From assembly GCF_013155265.1 (NCBI RefSeq), contig NZ_JABJXU010000004.1, positions 124,001-188,000 on the forward strand: DNA of 64,000 bases, in the 5' to 3' direction. The notes under the pieces are model-generated. The model did not search any database, was not told the DNA's origin, and saw only the letters and a program-made list of their open reading frames with translations. The position numbers were made by a program, and so were the translations under genes. Shown in pieces: positions 36,140 to 45,357 of this stretch (the first letter of the stretch is position 1; the number at the start of each line of letters is the position of its first letter). Source of the DNA: Enterococcus sp. MMGLQ5-1. GTDB lineage: Bacteria; Bacillota; Bacilli; Lactobacillales; Streptococcaceae.

Positions 36140-37282
36140 ATGAAAAATACACAACAAGATACAAAGCGTCTAGTAGAAACATTTATTGAAATGGTTGAAA
36201 TTGATTCTGAATCAGGTGAAGAATGTGAATTTCATAATTATTTAAAAAAACAATTACAAAAATTAGATATACCTTTTGTTGAAGATAATTCAATGAAAAT
36301 AACAAATTTAGGTGGCAATAATATAATCGCAAAATGGGAAGGAAATCCCACTAAAAAACCTATCTTTTTTTCAGCTCACACAGATACTGTTGCTCCTGGT
36401 AAAGGAATCCAAGTCGTTGAAAGAGAAGGGAATTTATATTCCAAAGGACAAACTATTTTAGGCGCAGACGATAAAGCTGGTATTGCAATCATCTTTGAAG
36501 CGCTCAAACGAATTAAAGAAAATGGGATTGAAACAGCACCATTAGAGTTTGTCTTTTCTCCCGGAGAAGAAATTGGACTTATTGGTTCAAGTGCCCTAAA
36601 TTCAGAACTATTAGATGCAAAAGTCGGTTATGTTTTAGATAGTCCACATGAAGTCGGTCATGTAACTGTAGGTAGCCCACACCTATATAGTTATACAGTG
36701 AAAATTAATGGTAAAGCCGCCCATGCTGGTCTAGAACCAGAAAAAGGCCAATCAGTAATTGCCACATTGACTGAAACATTACCATCGATTCAAAACGGAC
36801 GAATTGATGAAGAAACGACTGCAAATATCGGCAAAGTCATAGGTGGTGAAGCGATAAATATTGTTATGGATGAAATTATCATATACGGAGAAGTTCGTTC
36901 AATATCTGATAATAAAGCCTTAAGATTTTTAGAAAACATCACTACAACATTTCAAAAAGCAGCTGGAAAAACAGGAACGGTTGCGACTATTACTACCACA
37001 AAATTAGCTGAAGGATTCAAGGTGACTAGTCACGAACCAGCAATAAAACTATTAAAAGAATCACTCACTCAATTATCATTGCAAATGACAGAGGAAGTCA
37101 GTGGTGGCGGTAGTGATGCAAATAGTTTCCAACTACAAGGTAGAAATACAGTTAATTTATCTATTGGTTATGACAAAATTCATACGATTGACGAAACTGT
37201 ATCGATTAATGAGCTTGAAAAAGCGGTGAATCTCGTTATTACTTTGGCACAAAATGCATTGAGAGAGGAATATCTCGAATGA
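36140..37282 (+). CDS. M20-family metallopeptidase (PepT-like)
   Basis: A 380-aa zinc peptidase. H80 and D82 in SAHTDTVAPG, D110 in LGADDKAG, and the catalytic pair E143-E144 in SPGEEIG form the M20 metal site; the dimerisation domain follows and GGGSDANSF near the end supports the second metal-site region. Cytoplasmic tripeptidase or amide-hydrolase activity is expected. ATG 36140 is preferred because AAAGGA lies 8 bases upstream; a start at 36089 has no site. It overlaps the YitT gene by 4 bp and heads an operon of transporter genes. Confidence 0.88.
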   Translation: MKNTQQDTKRLVETFIEMVEIDSESGEECEFHNYLKKQLQKLDIPFVEDNSMKITNLGGNNIIAKWEGNPTKKPIFFSAHTDTVAPGKGIQVVEREGNLYSKGQTILGADDKAGIAIIFEALKRIKENGIETAPLEFVFSPGEEIGLIGSSALNSELLDAKVGYVLDSPHEVGHVTVGSPHLYSYTVKINGKAAHAGLEPEKGQSVIATLTETLPSIQNGRIDEETTANIGKVIGGEAINIVMDEIIIYGEVRSISDNKALRFLENITTTFQKAAGKTGTVATITTTKLAEGFKVTSHEPAIKLLKESLTQLSLQMTEEVSGGGSDANSFQLQGRNTVNLSIGYDKIHTIDETVSINELEKAVNLVITLAQNALREEYLE

Positions 37283-38114
37283 AACAAATCATTAATTTTT
37301 TTAAAATTCTCCTCGCTGTAACATTGCTAAGCCTTAGTATCAATTTGTTTCTAAGTCCGCATCATATTGCAGCTGGAGGGGCAAGTGGTATTGGTATTTT
37401 AGTTGAATCCGTCACTGGTATTAATCGCGGTCAAACGGTACTTGTCATTAATATTTTGATGCTTATTCTGGCTTTCTTCTTTTTGGGAAAAGCGGTATTT
37501 CTTAATATACTTGTAGGAAGTATCACCTTTCCAATTATCTTAGGATCAATACCTGAAATAATGGTTACCCAAGATCGATTACTATCTGTTATTTTTGGAA
37601 GCGTGATTTTTGCCGCAGGGGTATCGATCCTTTATATGATACAAGCTTCAAGTGGTGGAACCACAATCCCCCCCTTATATTCAAAAAATATTTTAATTTA
37701 AATCCATCCATTGGGTTGTTAGCTACCGATGCAGTAATTGTTTTATTAACCATTCCTGTTTTTGGTTTTGAAGCCTTCCTTTTTTCGATTTTATCAATTG
37801 GCATTACTTCGATTGTAATGACTTATATAGAAACTGGTTTGCGGCGGAAAAAAGCGATTATGGTTATCAGTATGAATCGTACGGAAGAAATTAGAATAGT
37901 ACTGCGGGAACAAGTCAATCGTGGGATGACGATTTTCAATGCTAAAGGTGGAAATCATTTAAAAGATCGGAATATGATCTTAATGATTGTAGACAATCAA
38001 GAATATCCCTCAATTCGCAATCTAATTAACGAAGTAGATCCAAAGTGTTTTTTAATCACCTATAACGTTTCAGAAGTACATGGTGAAGGATTTACCTATC
38101 ATCCAATACAATAA
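37279..38114 (+). pseudogene. YitT-family membrane protein, split by a frameshift in a C7 tract
   Basis: The first 130 codons encode several membrane helices of the YitT family (SPHHIAAGGASGIGILV is a signature). The frame is lost at a run of seven C (37668-37674); with eight, translation would continue as IPPLIFKKYFNLNPSIG... into the second ORF. That ORF holds more membrane helices and a C-terminal DUF2179 domain. One single-base deletion therefore separates two otherwise intact halves. It is either phase-variable, newly inactivated or a sequencing error. It starts inside the peptidase stop codon (ATGA). Confidence 0.88.
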
Positions 38115-38135
38115 TAAAAAGAAAAGAGAGAGATT

Positions 38136-39324
38136 ATGCAACCATTTATAGCTTTTACAATAGTCATGCTGGTTTGGACTATTGGAGAATTTATTTCAGA
38201 AAAATCGAAAGCTTTAGTTTCAATGCTTTTAGTCGCGTCAATCATTTTTTTAGTGGGATTTACAACTGATATTTTTCCTCATGATTTAATTAGTGATTCG
38301 GGTCTTTTAGGAATTGGAAACGCAGTGATTGGTGTTGTCATTGTGCATTTAGGGACAACAATGAGTTTAAAAGAACTCAAAGAACAGTGGAAAACATTTC
38401 TAGTCGGTGTCGGAACAGTTGTTCTATTAACGCTAATTATTTTATTTACGAGTAAGTTATTCTTTGATTCAAATGTTGCCATTGCAGGAACAGCAGCAAT
38501 TACTGGCGGTTCACTTTCAGTTTTGATGGTACAAGAAACAATATCAGATTTAATGAGTTCAGGTACAGACTTAGGACAATATTCTGGATATTTACTAGCA
38601 GTTTTACCATTGTTGATTTTAAATCTTAAAAACTTGATTGGTTTCTTAGTTGGATCCAATATTTTAAAACTTGAGGCAAAACGAATTAAAAAAGATTATC
38701 GTTCAGGCAAGTTCGAATTAGCGACTGAAAAAGAACAGGCAGTTGAAACTGATTATTCCTCAAGCACTGCAAACTGCCTATGGCACACTATTTTTATTAG
38801 GCGCAACAGTCTGTCTCGCTAGCTTTTTAAGTGGTCTAACTAACGGACATGTTAATATGTTTGTCATTGCATTACTTTTAGTTATTTTCTTACGACAAAT
38901 TAAAATATTAAAACCAAATGCACTTGCCAAAACAGATTCTTTCGGGCTATTGATGATTTCTATCATGGTTATTGCTTTTGGCCCATTAGCTGACATTGTA
39001 CCAGCGGATTTGATTGGATTAATTAAACCAATACTCTTCTTCTTAATTGCAGGTGTGTCAATTATTGTTGCCGTTTCGTTTGTTTTAGGTAAAATTGTGG
39101 GATACTCACCGATGCTTTCGATTGCAGTTGGTTTAACAACACTATTTGGTTTCCCTGGAACAATGGTTTTACCTCAAGAAGCAGCTAAATCAGTTGGTGA
39201 AACAGAGAGCGAAGTTGAGATAATCACAAATCAGATGTTACCAATTATGGTAACTGGCGGTTTTTCAACAATGACTATTACCTCTGTAATTGTCGGTGGC
39301 ATACTAGTATCGTTAATGATGTAA
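38136..39324 (+). pseudogene. Polytopic membrane transporter-like protein, split by a frameshift
   Basis: Two ORFs (38136-38822 and 38743-39324) join into one ~395-aa protein with about ten membrane helices if one base is removed near 38735-38742, giving ...EKEQALKLIIPQALQ.... Small-residue motifs such as TAAITGGSLSVLM and GLTTLFGFPGTMVLPQEA suggest a substrate carrier with two related halves. I do not recognise the family. With an M20 peptidase in the same operon, peptide or amide uptake is a fair guess. The ribosome site AAAGAGAGAG is good. Confidence 0.75.
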
Positions 39325-39387
39325 TAAATAAGGAAATTTCGATTTACTAAATCTTACTATTTCTCAAAGGATTAAAGGAGAAAATTA

Positions 39388-40288
39388 ATGAAGTCAATAA
39401 AGAAACCATTATGCCAATCCGCCCTATTTGGATTAATCTATGGTATTTTGTTAGTGATTATCGGCATAATATTAAACTTTAATGTTTTGATTCTCGATGG
39501 TTCTTATACTCTGATTGGTGCAGCAATGTCAATTATTACATTTTACTTAGTAAAGTATGTCCAAGAACAAGACTTCCAAAATTTTCCGTTTGGAAAGGAA
39601 GCCTTTATTCCTTTGATGATGTTTGTTCAATACCTATTAATTCTCGCTATTTCTATCTATGGACTTATTGATGTGGTTCGTTCATTACATAGTGTAGAAA
39701 TCGCTCAAAATAAATCAACAGGTCTTTATATTTCAACATTCGGAATGATTAGTTGTTGGCTATTTTGGCAATTTCTAAAAAAAAAAATTAGAACACCCGT
39801 TTATACAATTAGAAATTGAACAATGGCGCTTTGGTTTTTTCTTTAGTCTTGGGGTTACTGCTTCATTTATTTTTTCAGAAATAGTTTTACGTATTCAATG
39901 GCATTTTATCACACCCTATATCGATGCAACGATTTCAATTTTCATTACCGTTTCATTTATCAGTTTAGCGATTAAGGAATTGAAAACTGCGATTCTAGAA
40001 TTAACAAGTGCGGCTCCAAAATCTGAATTAAGAAGAAAAATTGAAGTCATTGTCAGAAAAAATTTTGAAAGGAAAGCTATCCGAACTTTTCTTTTAAGAA
40101 CCGCAAAAGTAGGCAATCAATTGATTATAGAGTTAGACATTATTATTCAACCAAATAGTCAATACGATTCGGTTGTACAACAGGATCAATTAAGAAGTGA
40201 ATTGTTAGCAGAGATTAAAAATCAAATTATTAATGAATCGATTTGGTTTAATCTTAATTTTATGTGCAATATTAAGTGGGCAAATTAA
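39388..40288 (+). pseudogene. Cation diffusion facilitator (CDF) transporter, frameshifted in an A11 tract
   Basis: The N-terminal half carries CDF-like membrane helices (NFNVLILDGSYTLIGAAMSI, FPFGKEAFIPL). Frame is lost at eleven A (39777-39787). Reading ten restores ...FLKKKLEHPFIQLEIEQW..., followed by two more helices and the cytoplasmic C-terminal domain ending ...FNLNFMCNIKWAN. The family exports divalent metals, normally with aspartates in helices II and V. Like its two neighbours it is a single indel away from intact. Confidence 0.8.
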
Positions 40289-40357
40289 TTATGTTCTAAG
40301 ATTATCCTGATTAATCAAAATATATTTCAAAAAAAAATAAAGAAAGAAGGAATACAT

Positions 40358-40588
40358 ATGAAAGCATTGGAATTTAGTTATTATAGAGAAAATCCAGCAG
40401 TAACCATTATTTTAGGAATGCCAAACACCGAGAGAAATGCTGAAAAATATCAGCTAGTACTTAAAAATTTAGTTAAAGATATTATACAAAATTTGGATAT
40501 CACTGAGTATTCTGATATTTATGAAGAATTAATTAATCGACTAACCAATTTATTAAATGAATTTAGTGATGTAATACCATATTTTTAA
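40358..40588 (+). CDS. Small protein of unknown function
   Basis: A 76-aa soluble, mostly helical protein after a good GAAGGA site. It begins with a strand-like MKALEFSYYRENPAVTIILGM and continues with acidic helices (KYQLVLKNLVKDIIQNLD, YEELINRLTNLLNEFSD). I do not recognise it. It is the last gene of the peptidase/transporter operon and is intact, unlike the three genes before it. Confidence 0.5.
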   Translation: MKALEFSYYRENPAVTIILGMPNTERNAEKYQLVLKNLVKDIIQNLDITEYSDIYEELINRLTNLLNEFSDVIPYF

Positions 40589-40817
40589 AAGATTGAATGT
40601 TGATATATCAGTGTTTTTACGAGCTAAACTAATTATAAAAAACATTAAAAATGGAAATTTTGGTAACTTTTTGGTAACGCAAGATATTGGAATATACTTA
40701 CTCTTTTTTTATATTTTTAATAAAATAAAGGTTATAATTAATGGTAATTATAAGTTGTATTTTGTATAAAAATATTAACATTTTTATTATGCTATAATTC
40801 TAATATTAGGAGGGTTT

Positions 40818-41177
40818 ATGAAAAAGAAAAGAATTTTTTTAAGTATTTTATTTGTTTTTTTTTTTTTATTTTTGACAGCATGCAATTCTACTTCTAGTAC
40901 AGATGGTGATTATTACAGAGTTTATGAAAATGGTACACGATTAGATGATGAAGTTACAATGAGAATCAAGGGTAACACTTGGTATCATGATTATGGTGAT
41001 GGTGAAGAAGAGGCAACTATTAATTTTGATACAAAAACAATAACTGCAAATGGAAAATCTGTTTCGTTCTCTTTAGATAACGGTATTTTTATATTTGAAG
41101 ATGGCAGTAAGGAAACTTACGTTAAAAAAGATAGTGAAGCATATACTTCAATTAAAAGGGAAATGAATAAAAAATAA
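40818..41177 (+). CDS. Lipoprotein of unknown function
   Basis: A 119-aa lipoprotein with a basic start (MKKKRI), a hydrophobic stretch and lipobox LTAC at residues 19-22, so Cys22 should be lipidated and the protein held on the outer face of the membrane. The mature part is acidic and beta-rich (NGTRLDDEVTMRIKGNTWYHD). It faces the LXG operon, sharing a terminator. Its promoter and start are duplicated at 24040-24152. TATAATT-type sequences and AGGAGGG lie upstream. A role in the toxin locus is possible but unproven. Confidence 0.75.
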   Translation: MKKKRIFLSILFVFFFLFLTACNSTSSTDGDYYRVYENGTRLDDEVTMRIKGNTWYHDYGDGEEEATINFDTKTITANGKSVSFSLDNGIFIFEDGSKETYVKKDSEAYTSIKREMNKK

Positions 41178-41201
41178 TTATTGAAATTAAATAATAAAGA
41201 T

Positions 41202-41232
41202 AAGCCCATAATTCAAAATTATGAGCTTTTAT
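41202..41232. terminator. Bidirectional terminator between lipoprotein and LXG operon (R5 hairpin)
   Basis: AAGCCCATAATT (41202-41213) pairs with AATTATGAGCTT (41217-41228) with one mismatch, with T and A runs on the outer sides. It is the same hairpin that ends R1-R4, here serving convergent genes. Confidence 0.85.
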
Positions 41233-41244
41233 TGTGTCGTATTA

Positions 41245-41493
41245 TTAAAATAATTGTTCAATAATTTGTTGAGCAACTTCTCTTTCATTATTTTTAAAAA
41301 TTAATTCTTCACCAAAAGAGGTTTTAAAAATAATTGATATTTCTTTAGCCAATTCATCAATAGAAATATTTTTATTCATTTTATATAAATTAATAATTTT
41401 ATTTATTTCTGATTTATATTCGTCTTTTGGTGCCATTGGGAATAAATCCACAGGATCCCATGCATTTATTATTTTTTCAATCGTATTATACAT
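41245..41493 (-). CDS. DUF1871-family protein, probable immunity protein of the LXG toxin
   Basis: An 82-aa helical protein matching DUF1871 (relative of B. subtilis YugE), with the marker IINAWDPVDLFPMAPKDEY at residues 8-26. It lies 14 bp downstream of the LXG toxin gene in the same direction, the standard place for the cognate immunity gene. A partly deleted near-identical copy is at 20902-21046. It would act in the producer's cytoplasm by binding the toxin domain. Confidence 0.82.
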   Translation of the reverse strand: MYNTIEKIINAWDPVDLFPMAPKDEYKSEINKIINLYKMNKNISIDELAKEISIIFKTSFGEELIFKNNEREVAQQIIEQLF

Positions 41494-41507
41494 TTTCTCA
41501 CCTTATT

Positions 41508-42896
41508 TTAGAATAGTTTATTAATTAATTCAGTCATTTCTTTATCAAAATTATCTTTGCCCCAAGCTGTTACTAATTTACCTTCTTTACTTACAATAGC
41601 CACCCCTTCTGGAGTTATATAAGCAAATTTTGCACCATTATTTTGAGATAAAACTTTTCCATTTTTTACTATATTATCAACCATTTCTTGTGACATGTTT
41701 CTTTCTTTTAATCTAGACATTCCATGTTCAGCATATTCGTTCCAGTTAACATTGATTTTTGGATTTTCTACTAAAGTTCCCATTTTACCAAAATCTGTTC
41801 CAATTGGAATTTTTTTAACAATATTTTTACCTACCACTTCATCAAAATAACCAGCTTCTTGTAATATCTTTAATTCTTTTTCAGTTAAAGATACACCTTT
41901 TAGAAGCTTATTGCCAGCTTTTAATTCTTTTGCTATTTTACTTAATTTGCTAATTGGAATAGCAGAGAGTGCTAACCAAGCCGCAGCTTCTGCACGACTA
42001 GCTTCATCTCCACTTAACCAATCTTTACCATATAATAATCTATAAATATCATTGATTGCAAGAAATTCCGCATAAAAATGAATCCCTGCTTTAAAACTTT
42101 CCTTAGCCATCATCCAATTAAGATTGGCTGTTTGTTTTTCATCAAATATACCATTAACGTAAACTTCGTAAATTTTTTCAGTATTACCTTGATTGTCAAT
42201 TGGATATTCTTTTATCTTAATTTCAGTTTTAGTTTCAGATTGATTATCCCATTTATCATTAATCGTCCTAGCCCATGCCATATTTTCTTGGCTAGGCATG
42301 GTAAAAGTACCTGTACTAGCATTAAAAGCAGTTTTAGTCTGCGCAATGCCTTGATTGATTGCTTCAGTTAAAGAGGCAATCTCTGAAAAAATAGTTGGTG
42401 AGGTCGCATTGAAAAGTCTTAATTTTTCAAGCTTTTCTGTTAAATCTTGTTTGATTTGATTATAAATGCCTAATACTGCACTATTAGTTACCAACATAAC
42501 AGTTGTATTAAAGTCTTTAGAATCTAACTTAGAGATACTTTCTCTAATCGCATTAATCCGATTAATTGCAGTATCAGCTTGTTGAATCTGTTCTTCTAGC
42601 TTTGATTCTTTTAAGCTACAGCTATCAACCTGCGCGACATAATCCTCTGGAAATTTCTTGACCGCTTTTTCAACCGCTTCCGATAGAAGCATACCACCTT
42701 TTGATAAAGGTAACAAAACACCAGAAAAATAGGTCTTGGCTGAATCGTAGGTTTTTCCTTTAAGCTGCATACTATTAAGAACAAAATCATTGATTGCTTT
42801 TTGTAAATTCTCATAGCCCTCAACTTGTGACTTGCACATTGTACTGACACTACTTGCTTGCTTTTTTGAATCAGATAAATACATATCAATACTCAT
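41508..42896 (-). CDS. LXG-domain type VII secreted toxin with DUF4258-like C-terminal domain
   Basis: A 462-aa polymorphic toxin. Residues 1-~200 are the helical LXG delivery domain (MSIDMYLSDSKKQASSV...). A linker and a hydrophobic pre-toxin segment (AAAWLALSAIPISKLSKIA) lead to an ~80-residue C-terminal domain. There H391, R395 and R399 in EHGMSRLKERNM, a central KFAYITPEGVAIV and VTAWG resemble the DUF4258/BECR RNase-like fold, so RNA cleavage is a fair but unproven guess. It overlaps Lap2 by 4 bp. No type VII secretion machinery is in the window. Part of this gene is duplicated at 22416-22500. Confidence 0.85.
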   Translation of the reverse strand: MSIDMYLSDSKKQASSVSTMCKSQVEGYENLQKAINDFVLNSMQLKGKTYDSAKTYFSGVLLPLSKGGMLLSEAVEKAVKKFPEDYVAQVDSCSLKESKLEEQIQQADTAINRINAIRESISKLDSKDFNTTVMLVTNSAVLGIYNQIKQDLTEKLEKLRLFNATSPTIFSEIASLTEAINQGIAQTKTAFNASTGTFTMPSQENMAWARTINDKWDNQSETKTEIKIKEYPIDNQGNTEKIYEVYVNGIFDEKQTANLNWMMAKESFKAGIHFYAEFLAINDIYRLLYGKDWLSGDEASRAEAAAWLALSAIPISKLSKIAKELKAGNKLLKGVSLTEKELKILQEAGYFDEVVGKNIVKKIPIGTDFGKMGTLVENPKINVNWNEYAEHGMSRLKERNMSQEMVDNIVKNGKVLSQNNGAKFAYITPEGVAIVSKEGKLVTAWGKDNFDKEMTELINKLF

Positions 42897-43249
42897 GTTT
42901 GTCGCTCCTGTTCATTTTGGTTTACTTTATTTCTTTCATAAGCAATATCATCTAATTGATTTTCAATTTGTCGTTTAGTTTGATATTGACTTGTTTTAAG
43001 TTCGTCTATTTCATTAAATGCATGAGAAACTTGATAATTTAATTCATTTTGAACGGATTCATAAAAGGTTTGATTTTCACTCTCTTGATAGAAATAACGT
43101 AATTCTTCAAGTAAATTATTAGCTTCTTTGAAATTTTGTAAATAATCTGTTTCGATTTGTTCTACTTTTTGATGCTCAATCTTTAAATCTAACTCTGTTT
43201 CTAAAAGGTGTTGTTCTTTTTGTTTTAATTCATCTAACCTTTTTACCAT
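42893..43249 (-). CDS. LXG-associated helical protein, Lap2-like (DUF3958-like)
   Basis: A 118-aa, almost completely helical, highly charged protein (heptad-rich from residue 2 to 110). Its size and place just before the LXG gene fit the Lap2 partner that binds the LXG domain and helps target it to the type VII secretion system. It overlaps the next gene by 4 bp and the previous by 7 bp, implying stoichiometric synthesis. Confidence 0.72.
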   Translation of the reverse strand: MVKRLDELKQKEQHLLETELDLKIEHQKVEQIETDYLQNFKEANNLLEELRYFYQESENQTFYESVQNELNYQVSHAFNEIDELKTSQYQTKRQIENQLDDIAYERNKVNQNEQERQT

Positions 43250-43545
43250 GCAAAATCACCAACACTATATTTAGGTTGAAAGAGTTCTTGACTAGCTTTT
43301 TGATCCATTGCTTCAAATTCCTTAGCAACGCTATGAATGCTGTCAGAAGCTGTTAAAATCGCTTCTGAGATTTGAGTAGTGGCATTCTTAGCTTGCTGAA
43401 TAACTTCTTGTGCGTTTGTATTACCCGAAATAGTCGTCTTAGTATCTGTAGTAACTGTGTGAGTTTGTTCTAATTTTTCAGTTGCATTTTTTAAGGCGGT
43501 CGCTTTTGCTTGTGCGTTACCTAAATCACTGCTTATACCTGCCAT
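43243..43545 (-). CDS. LXG-associated WXG100-like protein, Lap1-like (DUF3130/TIGR04197-like)
   Basis: A 100-aa protein consisting of two helices around a central turn, ending in a FQPKYSVGDFAW segment. This is the size and fold of the small WXG100-like LXG partners (Lap1). It is the first gene of the toxin operon, with a GACAGGAG site before the ATG. It probably dimerises with Lap2/LXG to make the secretion signal. Confidence 0.72.
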   Translation of the reverse strand: MAGISSDLGNAQAKATALKNATEKLEQTHTVTTDTKTTISGNTNAQEVIQQAKNATTQISEAILTASDSIHSVAKEFEAMDQKASQELFQPKYSVGDFAW

Positions 43546-43667
43546 AATTAATCTCCTGTCTAACTTTAATGACTTGTTTAAGTAAAATATAATTTATTTT
43601 TAAAAATCGTTTTAGTGTTTAATTACTGTATTAGAGTATAAAGAAAATCATTATTTCAAAATAGTTA

Positions 43668-44540
43668 TCAATGTTTTAATATCAATATTGTTTTAGCTTT
43701 TTGTAGTGCTTGTTTGTCAGCCAGCTTATTTTTATCAAAAGCATATGAAATACTTTTACCCTTGTCATAATATCCCCAAGCACCAATATGATTGAATTTA
43801 TTTTTAATTTGTTGTTTAAACTCATCATCATTCAATTCTTTCATATCAAAATTAGATATGAAATTTTTTTCTTTCATCAATTTTAGTAATTTTTCTTCGG
43901 GACTGTATTGGATCTGATAATATTCACTAATAATATTTTCTTTTATCAATGATAAGTATTTTAGAATAGCATGATTATTCCCCTTGCGATAATTCATGAC
44001 AATATTTAATGCTAATTTACGATTAAGATTGCATTTGTATTGTAGTGTATCCATTAATTTATTATGTAGAGCTTCTTGTGAAACTTCTAGCTCAAACATA
44101 ACTGAATTAAATGTCTTATTTTCATATCCAATTTTTTGTAACAAAACAATATCAGGCATGAGTATAAATGCAGAATAAAAGTTTGCTTCAATTTCTTTAA
44201 GATCCTCTAATTCATTATTATTAACATTATTTTCAGTAAAATATCCTCCTGAATGTTTTAACATAAAATGACCTAATTCATGGCATTTTGTAAAATTTTG
44301 CCTAGTTGTTGGGTGACTTTTTTCATATGAAATTGAAATACCTTCTTTATTATTTATAAATAACCCAGATACACTATTATTTCTAAAATGATGAGTTAGT
44401 ACTTCAATTTGATTCTGCTCTGTTTGAAAGGTAAAAAAATCATGATATGAATATTCTTTTGTAGATATGTCATATAATTTTATAAATTGGTAGAGGGCAG
44501 AATAAGCTTTTCCTAATACTTCATAGTAAGTATTTATCAA
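43668..44540 (-). CDS. immA: ImmA/IrrE-family metallopeptidase (anti-repressor)
   Basis: A 290-aa protein with the zinc protease motif HELGH (H87, E88, H91), the downstream E118-type ligand region (LKEIEANFYSAFILMP) typical of ImmA, and a helical C-terminal half. In ICEBs1, ImmA cleaves ImmR when DNA is damaged or recipients are near, releasing the element. It begins at TTG 44540, overlapping the stop of the repressor gene. It is longer than ICEBs1 ImmA, with an extra C-terminal domain of unknown role. Confidence 0.85.
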   Translation of the reverse strand: MINTYYEVLGKAYSALYQFIKLYDISTKEYSYHDFFTFQTEQNQIEVLTHHFRNNSVSGLFINNKEGISISYEKSHPTTRQNFTKCHELGHFMLKHSGGYFTENNVNNNELEDLKEIEANFYSAFILMPDIVLLQKIGYENKTFNSVMFELEVSQEALHNKLMDTLQYKCNLNRKLALNIVMNYRKGNNHAILKYLSLIKENIISEYYQIQYSPEEKLLKLMKEKNFISNFDMKELNDDEFKQQIKNKFNHIGAWGYYDKGKSISYAFDKNKLADKQALQKAKTILILKH

Positions 44541-44908
44541 ATATTATCATCCTCTTTTTGCTTTTTTCGTTCTTTAAGTATTTTTGAACGCTCTGCTAAA
44601 AATGCTTCTAAATCCTCTTTAAGCTCTTTTTGTTCACGTTCATTTAAATTTTTTGAAGTTTTTCTGAAAAGAATATCAAAAGTAGACAAATTTTTCTTAT
44701 CAGAATGTTTATCATCTGTATTACCGAGTAAGTAATCAACTGACACATCATAAAATTTAGCAATAATAGTTAGTTTATCTTGAGTTGGATTTTTTTTGCC
44801 TCTTTCCCAGTCAGCATAAGAAGGTTGGGAAATTTTAAGTTGTTGAGCAATATCTTTTTGAGTTAATCCAGCCTCTAAACGTAATAGTTTTAATCGTTCT
44901 GAAAACAT
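44537..44908 (-). CDS. immR: XRE-family repressor, ImmR-like
   Basis: A 123-aa repressor with a clear helix-turn-helix (residues 3-60: ERLKLLRLEAGLTQKDIAQQLKISQPSYADWERG) and a charged helical tail that would be the dimerisation and ImmA-cleavage region. It is coupled to immA. The palindromic ATAGC-N5-GCTAT sites directly upstream are its probable operators. It should repress the rightward ICE promoter and may adjust its own. Confidence 0.88.
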   Translation of the reverse strand: MFSERLKLLRLEAGLTQKDIAQQLKISQPSYADWERGKKNPTQDKLTIIAKFYDVSVDYLLGNTDDKHSDKKNLSTFDILFRKTSKNLNEREQKELKEDLEAFLAERSKILKERKKQKEDDNI

Positions 44909-44942
44909 TTTATCTCCTTTTTAAATTTTTTTAAAAAAGTAG

Positions 44943-44992
44943 TTGACACTAATATAGCTATAAGCTATTATATGAATATAGCCAAAAGCTAT
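44943..44992 (+). promoter_or_regulatory. Rightward ICE promoter overlapped by two ImmR-type operators
   Basis: A strong promoter: -35 TTGACA (44943-44948), 17-bp spacer, -10 TATTAT (44966-44971). Operator 1 ATAGC-TATAA-GCTAT (44954-44968) fills the spacer and operator 2 ATAGC-CAAAA-GCTAT (44978-44992) covers the start region; their centres are 24 bp apart. A half-site ATAGCT lies at 45011. On the minus strand TATAAT (44967-44972) overlaps the same -10, suggesting a back-to-back promoter for immR. The space from 45020 to 45470 has several hairpins but no long ORF. Confidence 0.8.
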
Positions 44993-45328
44993 AAAATTAA
45001 TTAAAAAAATATAGCTAGTTCAAATTTATCGACTGAGAATAATTCCTTAAATTTTTCAAGTTAATTACAAGGAAAAATAGGAATCTTGCAGATAAAAGAG
45101 AATTAACTTAAGTTTTTCAATTAAAAAAATGTTCCTTGACAACCAAATATGAAACAAAGCAGATACTTTCTTTCTGATTATCAAAGAACTGTTAGTTAAA
45201 ACTTAGACACTTTAATTATACAGTTCTCGATATATAAAAATCAAGAGTAAAGTAAAAAACTTTGGGGAGTTTAGATTCTTCCAAAACAAAATCTAGGGGT
45301 TAGGTTCACGTGATATAGTTCCACTCCG

Positions 45329-45344
45329 TAGCAAGAAATTGCTA
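45329..45344. other. GAAA-capped hairpin in the ICE leader region
   Basis: TAGCAA-GAAA-TTGCTA is a perfect 6-bp stem with a GNRA-type tetraloop, placed shortly before the tRNA-like structure in the ~500-bp non-coding leader. Confidence 0.5.
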
Positions 45345-45357
45345 TTTAATTATTTAT

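Noticed and set aside
42078-42371. Plus-strand ORF of 97 codons
   Set aside because: It lies inside the intact LXG gene on the opposite strand and has no ribosome site; treated as a shadow frame.
43546-43667. Left attachment site of the ICE between the LXG operon and immA
   Set aside because: No tRNA 3' end, direct repeat or integrase gene was seen there; without the right end no pair of repeats can be compared.
45301-45320. parS-like GGTTCACGTGAT
   Set aside because: Only the central part resembles parS and the outer bases do not match; a single weak site inside the ICE is not convincing.
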